The notes: a model not told the origin generated them from the sequence alone. 45,567 nt of DNA from Rhodanobacter sp. (GCA_027450005.1 DAIDKO010000121.1:1-45567), one strand, 5' to 3'; positions 27,466 to 36,889 are shown, counted from the stretch's first letter. Program-made: numbers and translations.

Positions 27466-30354
27466 ATGGGGCGTAGCGAAAACGAACCGGCAGCCAGACG
27501 TGCCTTCGAGCGCATCACCGAGGCGTACCTGGCGCTGGACACGAACTGGCGCTGCACCTACGTCAACCCTGCGGCGGCCGCCTTCTTCGGCCGCGGCGCC
27601 GACGAATTGCTTGGCACCCAGATCTGGGCGGTGTTCCCGGGCGAAACCCCGGCTGCGTTCCGCGAAGCCTGCGAGCAGGCCATGGCCGGACAGGCGCCGC
27701 GCATCGCGGAGGCTTGGGTTGCGCAGCATGGCCGCTGGTTCGAGAGCAGCGTCTACCCGGCACCCGACGGGCTCACGATCCACTTCAAGGACATCGACCA
27801 GCGCAAGCACGGGCAAGTGCAGCTGCAATCGCAGCAACAACTGATGGAACAGGCCCAGCAGCTGGCACGCGTGGGCAGCTGGAGCTGGGAGGTCGCCAGC
27901 GACCGTGTCGCCTGGTCGGACGAGCTGTACCGCATCTACGGCGTCGATCCCACGCGCCATGCGGCCACCTTCGAAGCCTATCTCGCTCTGGTGCATCCCG
28001 ATGACCGCGCGCGGGTGTGCGATATCGTCGAACAGGCGTTGCGCAGCGGCAGTGCGTTCGAGTTCGAGGAACGCATCCTGCGGCCCGATGGCGAGGCGCG
28101 CGTGCTGTACAGCCGCGGCATGGTGGAGGCCGATGCGCACGGTCGCGCGCTGCGCTTGCTGGGCGCCTGCCAGGACATCACCGAGCGCAAGCGCGACGAG
28201 CGCATGGCGGCCTGCCAGCACGAGATCCTTCTCGGCATCGTCTCGCAACGGCCGTTGGCGGAGATCCTCGTCGACATCGCCTTGATGCACGAGAAGTTGA
28301 TTCCGGGCGCACTGTGCTCGGTGCTGCTGCGCGATGGCCCGCGCCTCCGGCACGGTGCCGCACCCAGCCTGCCCGCGATCTGGAATGAGGCCGTGCATGG
28401 CCTGTCGATAGGAGAGGCCCAAGGCTCTTGTGGCACGGCCGCCTGGAGCGGCAAGCGCGTGGTGGTGGAAGACATCTCTACCCATTCGTACTGGACGGAG
28501 TACCGACAGCTGGCGCGGGAGTGCGGCCTGCACGCCTGCTGGTCTACGCCCATCCCGGGCAGCCACAGCGAGGTACTCGGCACCTTCGCGGTGTATTACC
28601 GCGAGCCGCGCGGGCCGCGACCGGAGGAAATCGCCTGCATCGACCGCATGCTGCCACTGGCGGGCATCGCCATCGAAAGCGCGCGTCTGCTTGGCCGCCT
28701 GCACGAGCGCGACCGCTTCTTCGAGATGTCGCAGGAGGTGTTCTGCATACTCGATACACGCAGCGGTCGCCTGGTGCAGTTCAACGCATCGCTGCAGCGC
28801 CTGACCGGCTACGCCGCCGACGCGCTGAGGACGCTGGACTACCGCGAACTCCTGCTGCCGCTGCGCGACGGCGAATCGCTGGAGGCGATTCCAGTCGCCG
28901 GGGTCGAGGCCGGCGCCACGCGCGAATTCGTCAACCGCTGCTTGGCCAGGGACGGCAGCGAACGACTGCTGGAGTGGACGGCGTTCGCCGCGCCGGACGG
29001 CCTGCTCTACGCCGTGGCGCGCGACATCACCGAGCGCCAGCAGGCCGAGCAGAAGCTAATCCTCGCGGCCAGCCACGATTCGATCACCGAGCTGCCGCGC
29101 CGGGCTCTGCTTGAGGAAGCCATCGCCGGCATGCTGCACACCCCGTGGAGCGAAGTGTGGGTAGTGGTGCTCGGCCTCGACCGCTTCCAACTGGTCAACG
29201 AGTCGATGGGCCACCTGATCGGCGACGACGTGCTGCGTCGGTTGGCCGGTCGCCTGCGCGGGGCGCTGGACACGCGGTGGCTGCTTGCGCGCGTGGCCGG
29301 CGACAAGTTCGCGGTGGCGCTGAATGGCGTCAACCGCGAGGCCGCGCTGGCGCTGGTCGAACGGTTGCGTGCCGTGGTGGCTCGCCCGATCGAGGGACAG
29401 GATTACCGCCTGCTGCTCACCGCCAGCGCCGGCATCAGTCATTCGCCGGTGCACGGCGACACGCCGGCGGCACTGCTGCGAGGCGCCGAGGCAGCGCTGG
29501 ATCATGCCAAGCGCAGCGGCCGCGATCGCATCGGCGAGTTCAGCTTGGCGCAGCAGCGTGCGCTGGACGAGCGCGTGCAGCTGGGCAGCCGCCTGCCCGT
29601 CGCGCTAAGCCGGGGCGAATTCGAGCTGCACTACCAGCCGCAATACCGCGCGCTCGACCACGCGCTCACCGGCTTCGAGGCGCTGTTGCGCTGGAACAGC
29701 GGCTTGCTGGGCGAGGTTTCGCCGGCGCGCTTCATCCCCGTTGCCGAAGCACTTGGGTTGATGCCGGAAATCGGCAACTGGGTGTTCGAAAGGTCAGTAC
29801 GGCAGCTGCGCGAATGGCTGGATCGCGGCCACCGGGGCTTTACCCTGGCGGTGAACGTGTCGGCCCAGCAGGTGCTGCATCCGCACCTGGTTGACCAGGT
29901 GGCCGAAGCGCTTCAGCGCCACGCGGTGCCCGCTGCCATGCTGGACATCGAGATGACCGAAAGCGCGCTGATGGAGAACGTGGGACGCGTGCGCCGCACG
30001 CTGGCCGGGTTGAAGGCGCTGGGCGTGCAACTGTCGCTGGATGATTTCGGTACCGGCTATTCCAGCCTGGCCTATCTCAAGCAATTCCCGATCGACAAGC
30101 TGAAGATCGACCAGAGCTTCGTGCGCGACCTGCCCGACGACACCGATAGCGGCGCGATCGTGCAGACCATCGTCGAACTGGGCCACCAGCTCGGCATGCA
30201 GGTGTCCGCCGAGGGCGTGGAGACGCCGGCGCAGGTGATGTTTCTCGCCAACCTGGGTTGCGACGAGCTGCAGGGCTACGGCCTGGGCATGCCGCAGCCG
30301 GTGGCGGAAGCCGAGCGCTTCTTCGTGGACGTGCGCGTTTCGTCCTCGGCCTGA
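27466..30354 (+). CDS. PAS-PAS-GAF-PAS-GGDEF-EAL signalling protein, predicted c-di-GMP phosphodiesterase
   Basis: 962 residues, no signal peptide or membrane segment, so a soluble sensor. Order: PAS (about 12-115), PAS with the conserved VHPDDR (about 135-245), GAF (about 255-405), PAS (about 415-528), GGDEF (about 530-690), EAL (about 700-955). The GGDEF signature is AGDKF (611-615), which should abolish cyclase activity. The EAL domain is intact: EALLRW (738-743), NVSAQ (797-801), EMTES (829-833), DDFGTGYSS (859-867) and AEGVET (915-920). I predict hydrolysis of c-di-GMP, perhaps with GTP sensing by the degenerate GGDEF. It sits between the LacI gene and the sugar operon and ends 7 bp from the convergent transporter gene. 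Confidence 0.93.
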   Translation: MGRSENEPAARRAFERITEAYLALDTNWRCTYVNPAAAAFFGRGADELLGTQIWAVFPGETPAAFREACEQAMAGQAPRIAEAWVAQHGRWFESSVYPAPDGLTIHFKDIDQRKHGQVQLQSQQQLMEQAQQLARVGSWSWEVASDRVAWSDELYRIYGVDPTRHAATFEAYLALVHPDDRARVCDIVEQALRSGSAFEFEERILRPDGEARVLYSRGMVEADAHGRALRLLGACQDITERKRDERMAACQHEILLGIVSQRPLAEILVDIALMHEKLIPGALCSVLLRDGPRLRHGAAPSLPAIWNEAVHGLSIGEAQGSCGTAAWSGKRVVVEDISTHSYWTEYRQLARECGLHACWSTPIPGSHSEVLGTFAVYYREPRGPRPEEIACIDRMLPLAGIAIESARLLGRLHERDRFFEMSQEVFCILDTRSGRLVQFNASLQRLTGYAADALRTLDYRELLLPLRDGESLEAIPVAGVEAGATREFVNRCLARDGSERLLEWTAFAAPDGLLYAVARDITERQQAEQKLILAASHDSITELPRRALLEEAIAGMLHTPWSEVWVVVLGLDRFQLVNESMGHLIGDDVLRRLAGRLRGALDTRWLLARVAGDKFAVALNGVNREAALALVERLRAVVARPIEGQDYRLLLTASAGISHSPVHGDTPAALLRGAEAALDHAKRSGRDRIGEFSLAQQRALDERVQLGSRLPVALSRGEFELHYQPQYRALDHALTGFEALLRWNSGLLGEVSPARFIPVAEALGLMPEIGNWVFERSVRQLREWLDRGHRGFTLAVNVSAQQVLHPHLVDQVAEALQRHAVPAAMLDIEMTESALMENVGRVRRTLAGLKALGVQLSLDDFGTGYSSLAYLKQFPIDKLKIDQSFVRDLPDDTDSGAIVQTIVELGHQLGMQVSAEGVETPAQVMFLANLGCDELQGYGLGMPQPVAEAERFFVDVRVSSSA

Positions 30355-30361
30355 GCGGGCG

Positions 30362-31825
30362 TCACGCGGCGGGTTCGTGCACGCGCAGCGTGCACAGACC
30401 GGCGATCAGCAGGCTGATTCCGCCCAGCCCCAGGGCCCAGATCGGCTGGTCGTGGAAGAACCACTTCAGCAGTACGCCCAGCACGCTGGCGGCGAGCAGC
30501 TGCGGGATCACAATGAAGAAATTGAAGATGCCCATGTAGATGCCCATCTTCACCGCGGGCAGGTTGTCCGACAGCATCGCGTAGGGCAGCGACAGGATCG
30601 AGGCCCAGGCGAAGCCCACGCCGACCATCGAGGCGATCAGCCAGTGCGAGTCGCGGATGAAGAGGAAGGACAGCAGGCCCAGCCCGCCCAGCCACAGGTT
30701 GACCAGGTGGCTGATACGTAGGCCGCAGGCACGCACCAGCAGCGGGATCACGATGGCGGCAAGCACGCCCACGCCGTTGTAGGTGCCCATCAGCACACCG
30801 GCCCAGTTCGCGCCCGCGTTGTAGGCAGCCGAGGTGGTGTCGGTGCTGCCGTAGAAGTGGCCGGCGACGGCGGGCGTGGTGTTGATCCACATCGCGAACA
30901 TCGCGAACCACGAGAAGAACTGCACCCAGTTCAGCCGGCGCATCTGCGGCGGCATCGCGTGCAGGTCGCCCATGATCTGGCGCAGCATGCCGCTGGTGGC
31001 CGTGCCGCTCAGCCACACGAACAGCGCACCGGCGACAGCCAGTCCGCCGGCCAGCAGGTAGAGCTCCTGCGCGAGACGGAAATGCAGGATCAGTGCCAGT
31101 AGCGCCGCGCCGAGCAGCAGGAGCAGTGCGCCCACCTTCCAGGCGCTGCGTACGTCCGTATTCTCCGCCGCCGAAGGGTTATCGGCAAAGGCTTGAAGTT
31201 GTTCGGGCGGGTATTCGCGCGTGGTGGTGATCGTCCACAGCATCGCGCCCAGCAGTACCGCCGCGCCGGCATAGAACGCATACAGCACCGAATGCGGCAC
31301 GACGCCGGCTGGCGCGGTGTTGGCCACGCCGAAGCGGGTGAGCAGCCAGGGCAGGAACGAAGCCACCACCGCGCCCACGCCGATGAACACGCTCTGCATC
31401 GCGTAGCCCAGCGGGCGCTGCTTTGGCGGCAGCTGGTCGCCCACGAAGGCTCGGAATGGTTCCATCGACACGTTGAACGAGGCGTCCATGACCCACAGCA
31501 GGCCCGCCGCAACCCACAGCGTGGGCGAGTTCGGCATCGCCAGCAGGGCCAGCGTGGCCAGCACGGCGCCGGCGAAGAAGTAGGGCCGGCGGCGACCGAA
31601 ACGGTTCCAGGTGCGGTCGGAGCAGTAGCCGATCAGTGGCTGCACGATCAGCCCGGTGAACGGCGCGGCGATCCACAGGACCGGGATCTGGTCCACGTTC
31701 GCGCCCAGCGTTTGGAAGATGCGGCTTACGTTGGCGTTCTGCAGCGCAAAGCCGAACTGGATGCCGAGGAAGCCGAAGCACATGTTCCAGATCTGCCAGA
31801 ACGACAGCTCGGGCTTGCGCGTCAT
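30362..31825 (-). CDS. SLC45-like MFS sugar transporter
   Basis: 487 residues with twelve hydrophobic segments. The loop between helices 2 and 3 reads GYCSDRTWNRFGRRRPYF, the signature of the glycoside/SLC45-type MFS carriers; the first helix FGFLGIQFGFALQNANVSRIF is also typical. Members in Xanthomonas and Caulobacter import sucrose or maltose with protons. Here it is the last gene of the minus-strand glucan operon, its ATG overlapping the six-hairpin glycosidase stop by four bases (ATGA), so it most likely imports maltose or small maltodextrins made in the periplasm. A 51-codon upstream extension is a shadow of the glycosidase gene. Confidence 0.92.
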   Translation of the reverse strand: MTRKPELSFWQIWNMCFGFLGIQFGFALQNANVSRIFQTLGANVDQIPVLWIAAPFTGLIVQPLIGYCSDRTWNRFGRRRPYFFAGAVLATLALLAMPNSPTLWVAAGLLWVMDASFNVSMEPFRAFVGDQLPPKQRPLGYAMQSVFIGVGAVVASFLPWLLTRFGVANTAPAGVVPHSVLYAFYAGAAVLLGAMLWTITTTREYPPEQLQAFADNPSAAENTDVRSAWKVGALLLLLGAALLALILHFRLAQELYLLAGGLAVAGALFVWLSGTATSGMLRQIMGDLHAMPPQMRRLNWVQFFSWFAMFAMWINTTPAVAGHFYGSTDTTSAAYNAGANWAGVLMGTYNGVGVLAAIVIPLLVRACGLRISHLVNLWLGGLGLLSFLFIRDSHWLIASMVGVGFAWASILSLPYAMLSDNLPAVKMGIYMGIFNFFIVIPQLLAASVLGVLLKWFFHDQPIWALGLGGISLLIAGLCTLRVHEPAA

Positions 31826-34011
31826 GGAGCACTCCCCACGGAAGACAGCGGCACGATGCGCAGCGCGCCGACGTCGGCGCTGTTCAGTGGCCCGTCGCTG
31901 CCGCCAACACCGCCGGTGTAGTGCGCGTTGTGCGCGAGGTAGCTCATGTTGAAGCCATCGTCTAGCGCGAAGCTGCAATGCGCGCCGGCGCGGGCGATGA
32001 AACGCGCGGTAGTGGACAGCTCCTCGCCCACGCTGTGCGGCATCACCATCGGTACGCGCTGTTCGGGGCCGCCGTCGCAGCGGATCGCCAGCATCTTAAC
32101 CGCGGCAGTGATGCCGGTATTGATCGGGCCGTGGTCGTTGCTGTAGTTCAGCGCCACTTGGTAGCTGCCGTCGTAGGGTGCAACCCAGGTCCGCGGCCAC
32201 GCACCGCCGACGCTGGCGAACGGGCCTTCGCACTGTTGCGGGCTTTGCAGCGACTCCAGGCCGCCCGCGCCGGTTTGCGTGAGGCTGAAGCACTGCAATG
32301 CATCGATGGCCGGCACCGTAAGCTTGCCTTCGATGGCGCCCACGCGCCGCCCGTTGAGGTAGAGCACGCCGGGTGCCGTGCTGCGCACCAGCCAGTTCGC
32401 GCCATCGCGCTCGACCCGCGGCGCGGCGGGTGCCGACGGCGCGAAGGGGGGCACCGTGCTGCGCAGGCCCAGCGCGGGCACCTTGATCGCCATCAGGTGC
32501 ACGACGGTCTCGTCGCCGCGCTGAGAGGTGTCGCCGGCTACCAGCAGGTTGCCGTTGAGCTTCTTCGGCAGTTTCAGCGTGATGCGCTTGCCTGGAAGCT
32601 GCAGACTGATCGATCGCTCCTTGCCGAAGAGCATCGGCACCAGCGACACCGGCAGTTTGGGCTGGACGCTGCCGTCGTTCTCTAGGCCGAACACGCCTTC
32701 GCCGACTACGGCGAGGTAGGCCGCCACCGACCAAAGCTGGCGCGGCGAATCCACTACCGGGCCGCTGAACTTGCCGTCGTTCACGTGCGGGGCTTCGGTG
32801 GTCAGCTCGTAGTTCTCCATGTTGGAGCCGGCCAGCGCGGCGCCGCGCATCACCGAGGCGATCTCGAAGGCGATGTGTGCGGGATCGTTGAGCTTGCGTG
32901 CCGCGCGCAGCGCGTAGGCGCTCACGAACGGCCAGATCGCACGGTTGTGGTAGATCGGCTGGTCGGTGCGCTCGGGCCAGATCACCGGGCTGCCGGCCGG
33001 CCACACCGGGTAGTTCGCTAGCGCCTGGCGGGCGCGGTCGCCGTCGGCCACGCCGCTCTCGATGGCGAATGCGATGCCGAGCAGGTCGTAGGTGTCGTAC
33101 GGCGCGCCGTCGCCGCCGATGTAGCTCATGTACATGCCGCGGTCGTCGCGCCAGAAATGCGCATTGATCGCCGCCTTCAGCGCATCGGCCTGCGCCTGGT
33201 AGGTGGCCGCGCGGTCGTCGTGGCGTTCGGCCGCCAGGCGCGCGGCAAGCCGCAGCGCCTGGTAGTGCAGCACGTTGGTGGACAGCGAGAACGACTGCGC
33301 GATCGGCACCACGTCGTTCTGCGTCCACGCCGGATAGGTCTGCTCGCGCCAGTCGAGGAACGAGGTCTCGCCGCGGTACAGGCCCATGTGCGCGTCGAAC
33401 GCGTACTCGCGGTCCTGCGCCAGCGTGTTGGTGAGCGCCTGCCAAGTGTCGTTGGCGAACGTGGCGTCGCCCAGCAGGTGGCGCGCACCGAGGAACCACG
33501 CCACGCGGTCGGTGCTCACCGGCCAGCTGCCGCCCGAGCCAGTGTCCTGCATCACGAATGGGCCCTTCGGCGCGCCGGGGACGCGGGTGTCGGAGAGCTT
33601 GAAGAGTAGGCCATTGCGCGAGCGTACGGCGTCATAGCGCCACAGGCCGAGGTCGATCGAGAACGACAGGTCGCGCGTCCACACGTACGGCCACTTCTCG
33701 CCGGTGGCGAAGCAGTGGCAGGGAATGGGCTGGTTGTGGTCGTAAGCACCGTCGCGGATCGCGTCCACGGAGTCTTGCTGCAGGTCGTCCTGCGCCATCG
33801 CGTACAGGCCGTCGAACAGCGTGCTGGCGGTTTGCACCGCATACGGCTGTGCGGGGATCAGGCGCTTGCCGTTCGTCGCCTGCAGCAGGAAACCGCCGCC
33901 GGGCCGCATCTCGATGCTGGCCTGCTGGCCGCGCCATTGTAGGTTGTCGTGCCACAGCGGGCCGTGTGCGCCCGCGGTCAGCGCCAGCATCAGGCTGCCG
34001 AAGATGCTCAT
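31822..34011 (-). CDS. six-hairpin (alpha/alpha)6 glycoside hydrolase
   Basis: 729 residues. The N-terminal part is a beta region and residues 65-480 an (alpha/alpha)6 barrel with WTRDLSFSID (111-120), DWREQTYPAW and YDTYDLLG, motifs of the six-hairpin glycosidase clan that includes debranching enzymes and alpha-glucosidases. The C-terminal 200 residues look like a beta-rich accessory domain. It is annotated in relatives, from memory, only as 'six-hairpin glycosidase-like'; its exact bond is not known, and the context suggests alpha-glucan branch or oligosaccharide trimming. ATG 34011 has GAGGGG 6 bp upstream, but the resulting hydrophobic leader lacks any Lys or Arg before its core, unusual for a signal peptide; see the overlapping ORF at 34008-34091. 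Confidence 0.82.
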   Translation of the reverse strand: MSIFGSLMLALTAGAHGPLWHDNLQWRGQQASIEMRPGGGFLLQATNGKRLIPAQPYAVQTASTLFDGLYAMAQDDLQQDSVDAIRDGAYDHNQPIPCHCFATGEKWPYVWTRDLSFSIDLGLWRYDAVRSRNGLLFKLSDTRVPGAPKGPFVMQDTGSGGSWPVSTDRVAWFLGARHLLGDATFANDTWQALTNTLAQDREYAFDAHMGLYRGETSFLDWREQTYPAWTQNDVVPIAQSFSLSTNVLHYQALRLAARLAAERHDDRAATYQAQADALKAAINAHFWRDDRGMYMSYIGGDGAPYDTYDLLGIAFAIESGVADGDRARQALANYPVWPAGSPVIWPERTDQPIYHNRAIWPFVSAYALRAARKLNDPAHIAFEIASVMRGAALAGSNMENYELTTEAPHVNDGKFSGPVVDSPRQLWSVAAYLAVVGEGVFGLENDGSVQPKLPVSLVPMLFGKERSISLQLPGKRITLKLPKKLNGNLLVAGDTSQRGDETVVHLMAIKVPALGLRSTVPPFAPSAPAAPRVERDGANWLVRSTAPGVLYLNGRRVGAIEGKLTVPAIDALQCFSLTQTGAGGLESLQSPQQCEGPFASVGGAWPRTWVAPYDGSYQVALNYSNDHGPINTGITAAVKMLAIRCDGGPEQRVPMVMPHSVGEELSTTARFIARAGAHCSFALDDGFNMSYLAHNAHYTGGVGGSDGPLNSADVGALRIVPLSSVGSAP

Positions 34012-34091
34012 GCGAGGCCCCTCAACCGGGTGGCGGACGTCGTCGCGCGGCGGGCAGGGCGCACGATGGCATGCGAAAAGGTCTTGCTCAT
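34008..34091 (-). CDS. 27-codon ORF overlapping the six-hairpin glycosidase start
   Basis: ATG 34091 has GAGGGA 8 bp upstream, and the ORF ends with TGA sharing ATGA with the glycosidase start. The peptide is Arg-rich (six Arg plus one Lys) and begins MSKTFSHAIVRPARR. It may be a coupling leader peptide, or the basic end of the glycosidase signal sequence cut off by a one-base frame change or a sequencing error. I cannot tell which. Confidence 0.4.
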   Translation of the reverse strand: MSKTFSHAIVRPARRATTSATRLRGLA

Positions 34092-34405
34092 GGCGGTTTT
34101 CCCTCGATCCGATCGGCGGGCAGCGACCTCATGCGCTTGCCCGCCGCCTGCGTAGCAGCGGCCCCCCCTGGCCGGACCGCCGCTTGTCCATCCCTGCGGC
34201 CGGGTCCGGGGCCAGTGTACGCAGATGTATCCGTGCATGTGTTGGAAACCCTTCCGCCACGAGCCGGAAGGGGATGATTCATTGCGCCAGGATTGCGCCG
34301 TAGCGCGATGGCTGCCGCGGATGTTGCCTGCAGCGGAGATGCGGCCATGCTCCGCAGCGATACGCCGGACGAAGCCCGTGCTCAGGCACGCGACACCATC
34401 TCTCA
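34092..34405. other. 314-bp gap inside the glucan cluster
   Basis: Between the GH31 gene and the glycosidase unit. It holds a terminator-like hairpin (34244-34272) near the GH31 end; the rest has no convincing frame or clear promoter, though a new start of transcription would be expected here. Confidence 0.5.
34244..34272 (-). terminator. terminator-like hairpin downstream of the GH31 gene
   Basis: CCCTTCCG (34249-34256) pairs with CGGAAGGG (34265-34272) around an 8-base loop; on the minus strand TTTCC follows. It is moderately convincing and would split the glucan genes into two transcription units. Confidence 0.5.
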
Positions 34406-36787
34406 TCAATGCGCGGCGACGCCGTGCAGGGTCAGCGTGCGGGGCGCGCCCGCGTCGAGCTTGAGCACGGTCAGCGGGCCATAGCGGTCGCTGCCGGTGA
34501 TCCAGCCTTCGCCACCGGCGGCGGCCAGCTCGGCTGACGTCGCGTAGTGCTGCAGCGTAGCCTGGCCGACGGTTATGCTGGCGGCCGCGATGCCGTGCAC
34601 GCGCACCAGCCAATGGCGCAGGGCGGGGCGGTAGCTGCCCTGCGGCGCCGCGGCGCTGAAGCTCACGGTATCGCCGCTGCGCTGCGTGGCGAGCCGCTGC
34701 AGGTAATAGTCGCCGTGTTGGTAGGCGTAGGTCTCGCCGTCGTCGTCGTAGTAATCGAAGTGGCTGGCCGCGGCGGCGGGGAACACGTCCACGGCCACGG
34801 TGGCGACCGGGTGTTCGTCGACGTAGTCCATCACCGGCTGGGTAGGAATGATCGCGCCGGCGCGGATGAACAGCGGGATGTCGCGCCAGCTCTTGGCGTC
34901 CGTCGCCACTGTGATGGTCTTGCCGCCCGGGTAGACCTTGCCGGTGGCCCAGTCGGTCCAGCTGCCGGCGGGCAGGTAGATGCGCTTCGTGGTCTGGCCC
35001 TGCTTGACCACCGGCGACACCAGCATCCAGTCGCCGAACAGCCACGCGTCCACGTCGTTGCGCGCGTTCGCGTCGTGCGGCCAGGCGAACGCCAGCGGCT
35101 GCACCAAGCCCACGCCCTGCACGCTGGCGCGGTGCTGGTAGCTGTAGATGTAGGGCAGCAGTGCGTAACGCAGGCGGATCGCCTGCGTGGCCGCGGCTTC
35201 GGCCACCGCTCCGTAGCGCCACGGCTGGCGCTTTTCGTTGAACTCGCCGTGCACGCGGAAGATCGGCGTGAACGCACCGAACTCGATCCAGCGCGCGTAG
35301 TTCTCGTCGGAGGGATGGCCGTGGAAGCCGCCGCCGTCCATGCCCCACTGCATCTCGCCCACGTCGATGGCGCTGAGCATGCGCTGGCGCTGGCCCGCCA
35401 TGCTGGCGAAGCCGGTGGGGATGTCGCCCGACCACAGGCCGTAGGCGTAGCGTTGCGCGCCCAGCCAGAAGTCGCGGTTGATCGACCACACGCGCAGCTT
35501 GGAATGCGCGCGCTGGCCGTCGTAGGTGGCGCGCTGCATGTTGAGGAACTGGGTGTTGCTCTTGGTGGTATCGGCCTCGTCGTTCCAGAACCCGACGATG
35601 CCGGTGTCGAAGCTATGCTGCAGGTGCGGGTTGAACCACCACGCGCGAGCGGCAGGCTTGTCGAAGTCGATGTCCTTCACCGGTAGGTGCGAGAAGTAGT
35701 CGGGGCTGGCCTTCTCGCCGGGCAGCCACAGGTCGTGCGCGGTGGCGTAGCGGCCTTCCACCGTGTCCACGTGCACGCGAGGCTTCATGATGCCGGTCAT
35801 GTGCACGCCCAGCGCGTCCATGTCGGCCTTCAGCTTGCCGGTGGGGCCATCGGGGAATTTCTTGGCGTTCCAGCGGTACTCGCCCCAGTCCTTACCCCAG
35901 TCCTTCCAGTCGAAGTCGAAGGTGAAGGCATCGAGCGGGATGTGCTTGGCGCGGTAGGTGGCGACGATACCGCGGAATTCCTTTTCGTCGATGCCCCACT
36001 GGCTGTTGATGAAGCCGTTGGCCCACTTCGGGAACATCTGCGCGTGGCCGCTGAGGTCGGCCAGTTCGCCGAACAGCTCGGTAGGCGTGCCGGCGAGGAT
36101 GTAGTAGTCGGCATCGGGCCGCGCGAACTTGTCGACGGTGATGCGGCGCTGCGCGAGGTCGAAGTCTGCGCCGTCGCAGTCCACCAGCACGCCATAGCCG
36201 GAGGTGCTCCACACGAAGGGCGCGCCGGGATGGCCTTGCTCACCGGCCTTGGCCACCTGCGCACCGGTACGCAGCAGGCCGGCACGGGTGTCCTTGTCGA
36301 AGGCGTCGTACCCGCCGATGCCGTACAGCGGCTCGCCGGCGGCGTGGTCGAGCACAATGCGACCCTGTGCCAGCGCGGCGAGACCGGTCTGCCGCAGCAG
36401 CGGGTGGCCGTGCGCGTCGCTCACCTCGAGCGTGCCGCTGGCGCGGTGCCAGATCGCCACCAGGCGATCCGAGCGCAGCGTCACTGTGTCGCCTGTGCGC
36501 TGCACCTGCGGTTGGAACGGCGACGCGTCGGTGGGGTGCGGGTCCATCACAAGGCTGGTGGGCGTGGCGCCGCTCTCCGGCAGGTAATGCACGTGCAGCA
36601 CGCCGGGCGCCGGCATCTGCAACGTGAGCGTGCCGCTGTCCAGGGCGAACTGCACGCCGACGCGGCCGTCGTGCCTTGCCTGCGCAGCCGTGGCGCCCGG
36701 CGTGGCGAACGCGGCGGCGGAGACGGCGTTGAGGCCGCCGCCCAGCAGGGCGGCCAGTGCGAAGGCAAGCGGTTTCGATGTCGTCAT
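34406..36787 (-). CDS. GH31 alpha-glucosidase or 4-alpha-glucosyltransferase, exported
   Basis: 793 residues. A signal peptide (about 1-25) is followed by the GH31 N-terminal beta domain, the TIM barrel (about 250-560) and C-terminal beta domains including a DUF5110-like part with FDYYDDDGETYAY. The predicted nucleophile is Asp403 in GFWNDEAD, and the acid/base is Asp455 in LWSGDIPTGF. The nucleophile context differs from the common WxDMNE of classical alpha-glucosidases, so a transglycosylating GH31 (like Cellvibrio Agd31B, from memory) is a real alternative. GGAG lies 7 bp before ATG 36787 in an AT-rich patch. Expected in the periplasm or on the surface, acting on maltodextrins. It follows the GH13 amylase by 102 bp. 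Confidence 0.92.
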   Translation of the reverse strand: MTTSKPLAFALAALLGGGLNAVSAAAFATPGATAAQARHDGRVGVQFALDSGTLTLQMPAPGVLHVHYLPESGATPTSLVMDPHPTDASPFQPQVQRTGDTVTLRSDRLVAIWHRASGTLEVSDAHGHPLLRQTGLAALAQGRIVLDHAAGEPLYGIGGYDAFDKDTRAGLLRTGAQVAKAGEQGHPGAPFVWSTSGYGVLVDCDGADFDLAQRRITVDKFARPDADYYILAGTPTELFGELADLSGHAQMFPKWANGFINSQWGIDEKEFRGIVATYRAKHIPLDAFTFDFDWKDWGKDWGEYRWNAKKFPDGPTGKLKADMDALGVHMTGIMKPRVHVDTVEGRYATAHDLWLPGEKASPDYFSHLPVKDIDFDKPAARAWWFNPHLQHSFDTGIVGFWNDEADTTKSNTQFLNMQRATYDGQRAHSKLRVWSINRDFWLGAQRYAYGLWSGDIPTGFASMAGQRQRMLSAIDVGEMQWGMDGGGFHGHPSDENYARWIEFGAFTPIFRVHGEFNEKRQPWRYGAVAEAAATQAIRLRYALLPYIYSYQHRASVQGVGLVQPLAFAWPHDANARNDVDAWLFGDWMLVSPVVKQGQTTKRIYLPAGSWTDWATGKVYPGGKTITVATDAKSWRDIPLFIRAGAIIPTQPVMDYVDEHPVATVAVDVFPAAAASHFDYYDDDGETYAYQHGDYYLQRLATQRSGDTVSFSAAAPQGSYRPALRHWLVRVHGIAAASITVGQATLQHYATSAELAAAGGEGWITGSDRYGPLTVLKLDAGAPRTLTLHGVAAH

Positions 36788-36824
36788 TGTGCGGCTCCAT
36801 ATGAATTCAATTGGATCGGGTTGG

Positions 36825-36852
36825 CAGCGAGGCTGCAGCGGCAGCTTCGCTG
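36825..36852 (-). repeat. intercistronic hairpin, amylase to GH31
   Basis: CAGCGAGGCTGC (36825-36836) and GCAGCTTCGCTG (36841-36852) form a 12-bp stem with one mismatch and a 4-base loop. No T tract follows on the minus strand, so it is more likely an mRNA-stability element than a terminator. Confidence 0.4.
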
Positions 36853-36889
36853 TCCATCCGCGGTGGGGGGTACCGCCGGCATGTCGCCG

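Noticed and set aside
27205-28704. 499-codon minus-strand frame opposite the LacI and PAS/EAL genes
   Set aside because: Antisense shadow with no recognisable motif.
36798-36813. CATATGAATTCAATTG before the GH31 gene (three overlapping restriction-site palindromes) as a cloning scar or operator
   Set aside because: It is an AT-rich patch directly upstream of the Shine-Dalgarno and does not match the ATACGTAT element; no vector sequence is nearby, so chance and translation-initiation context explain it better.
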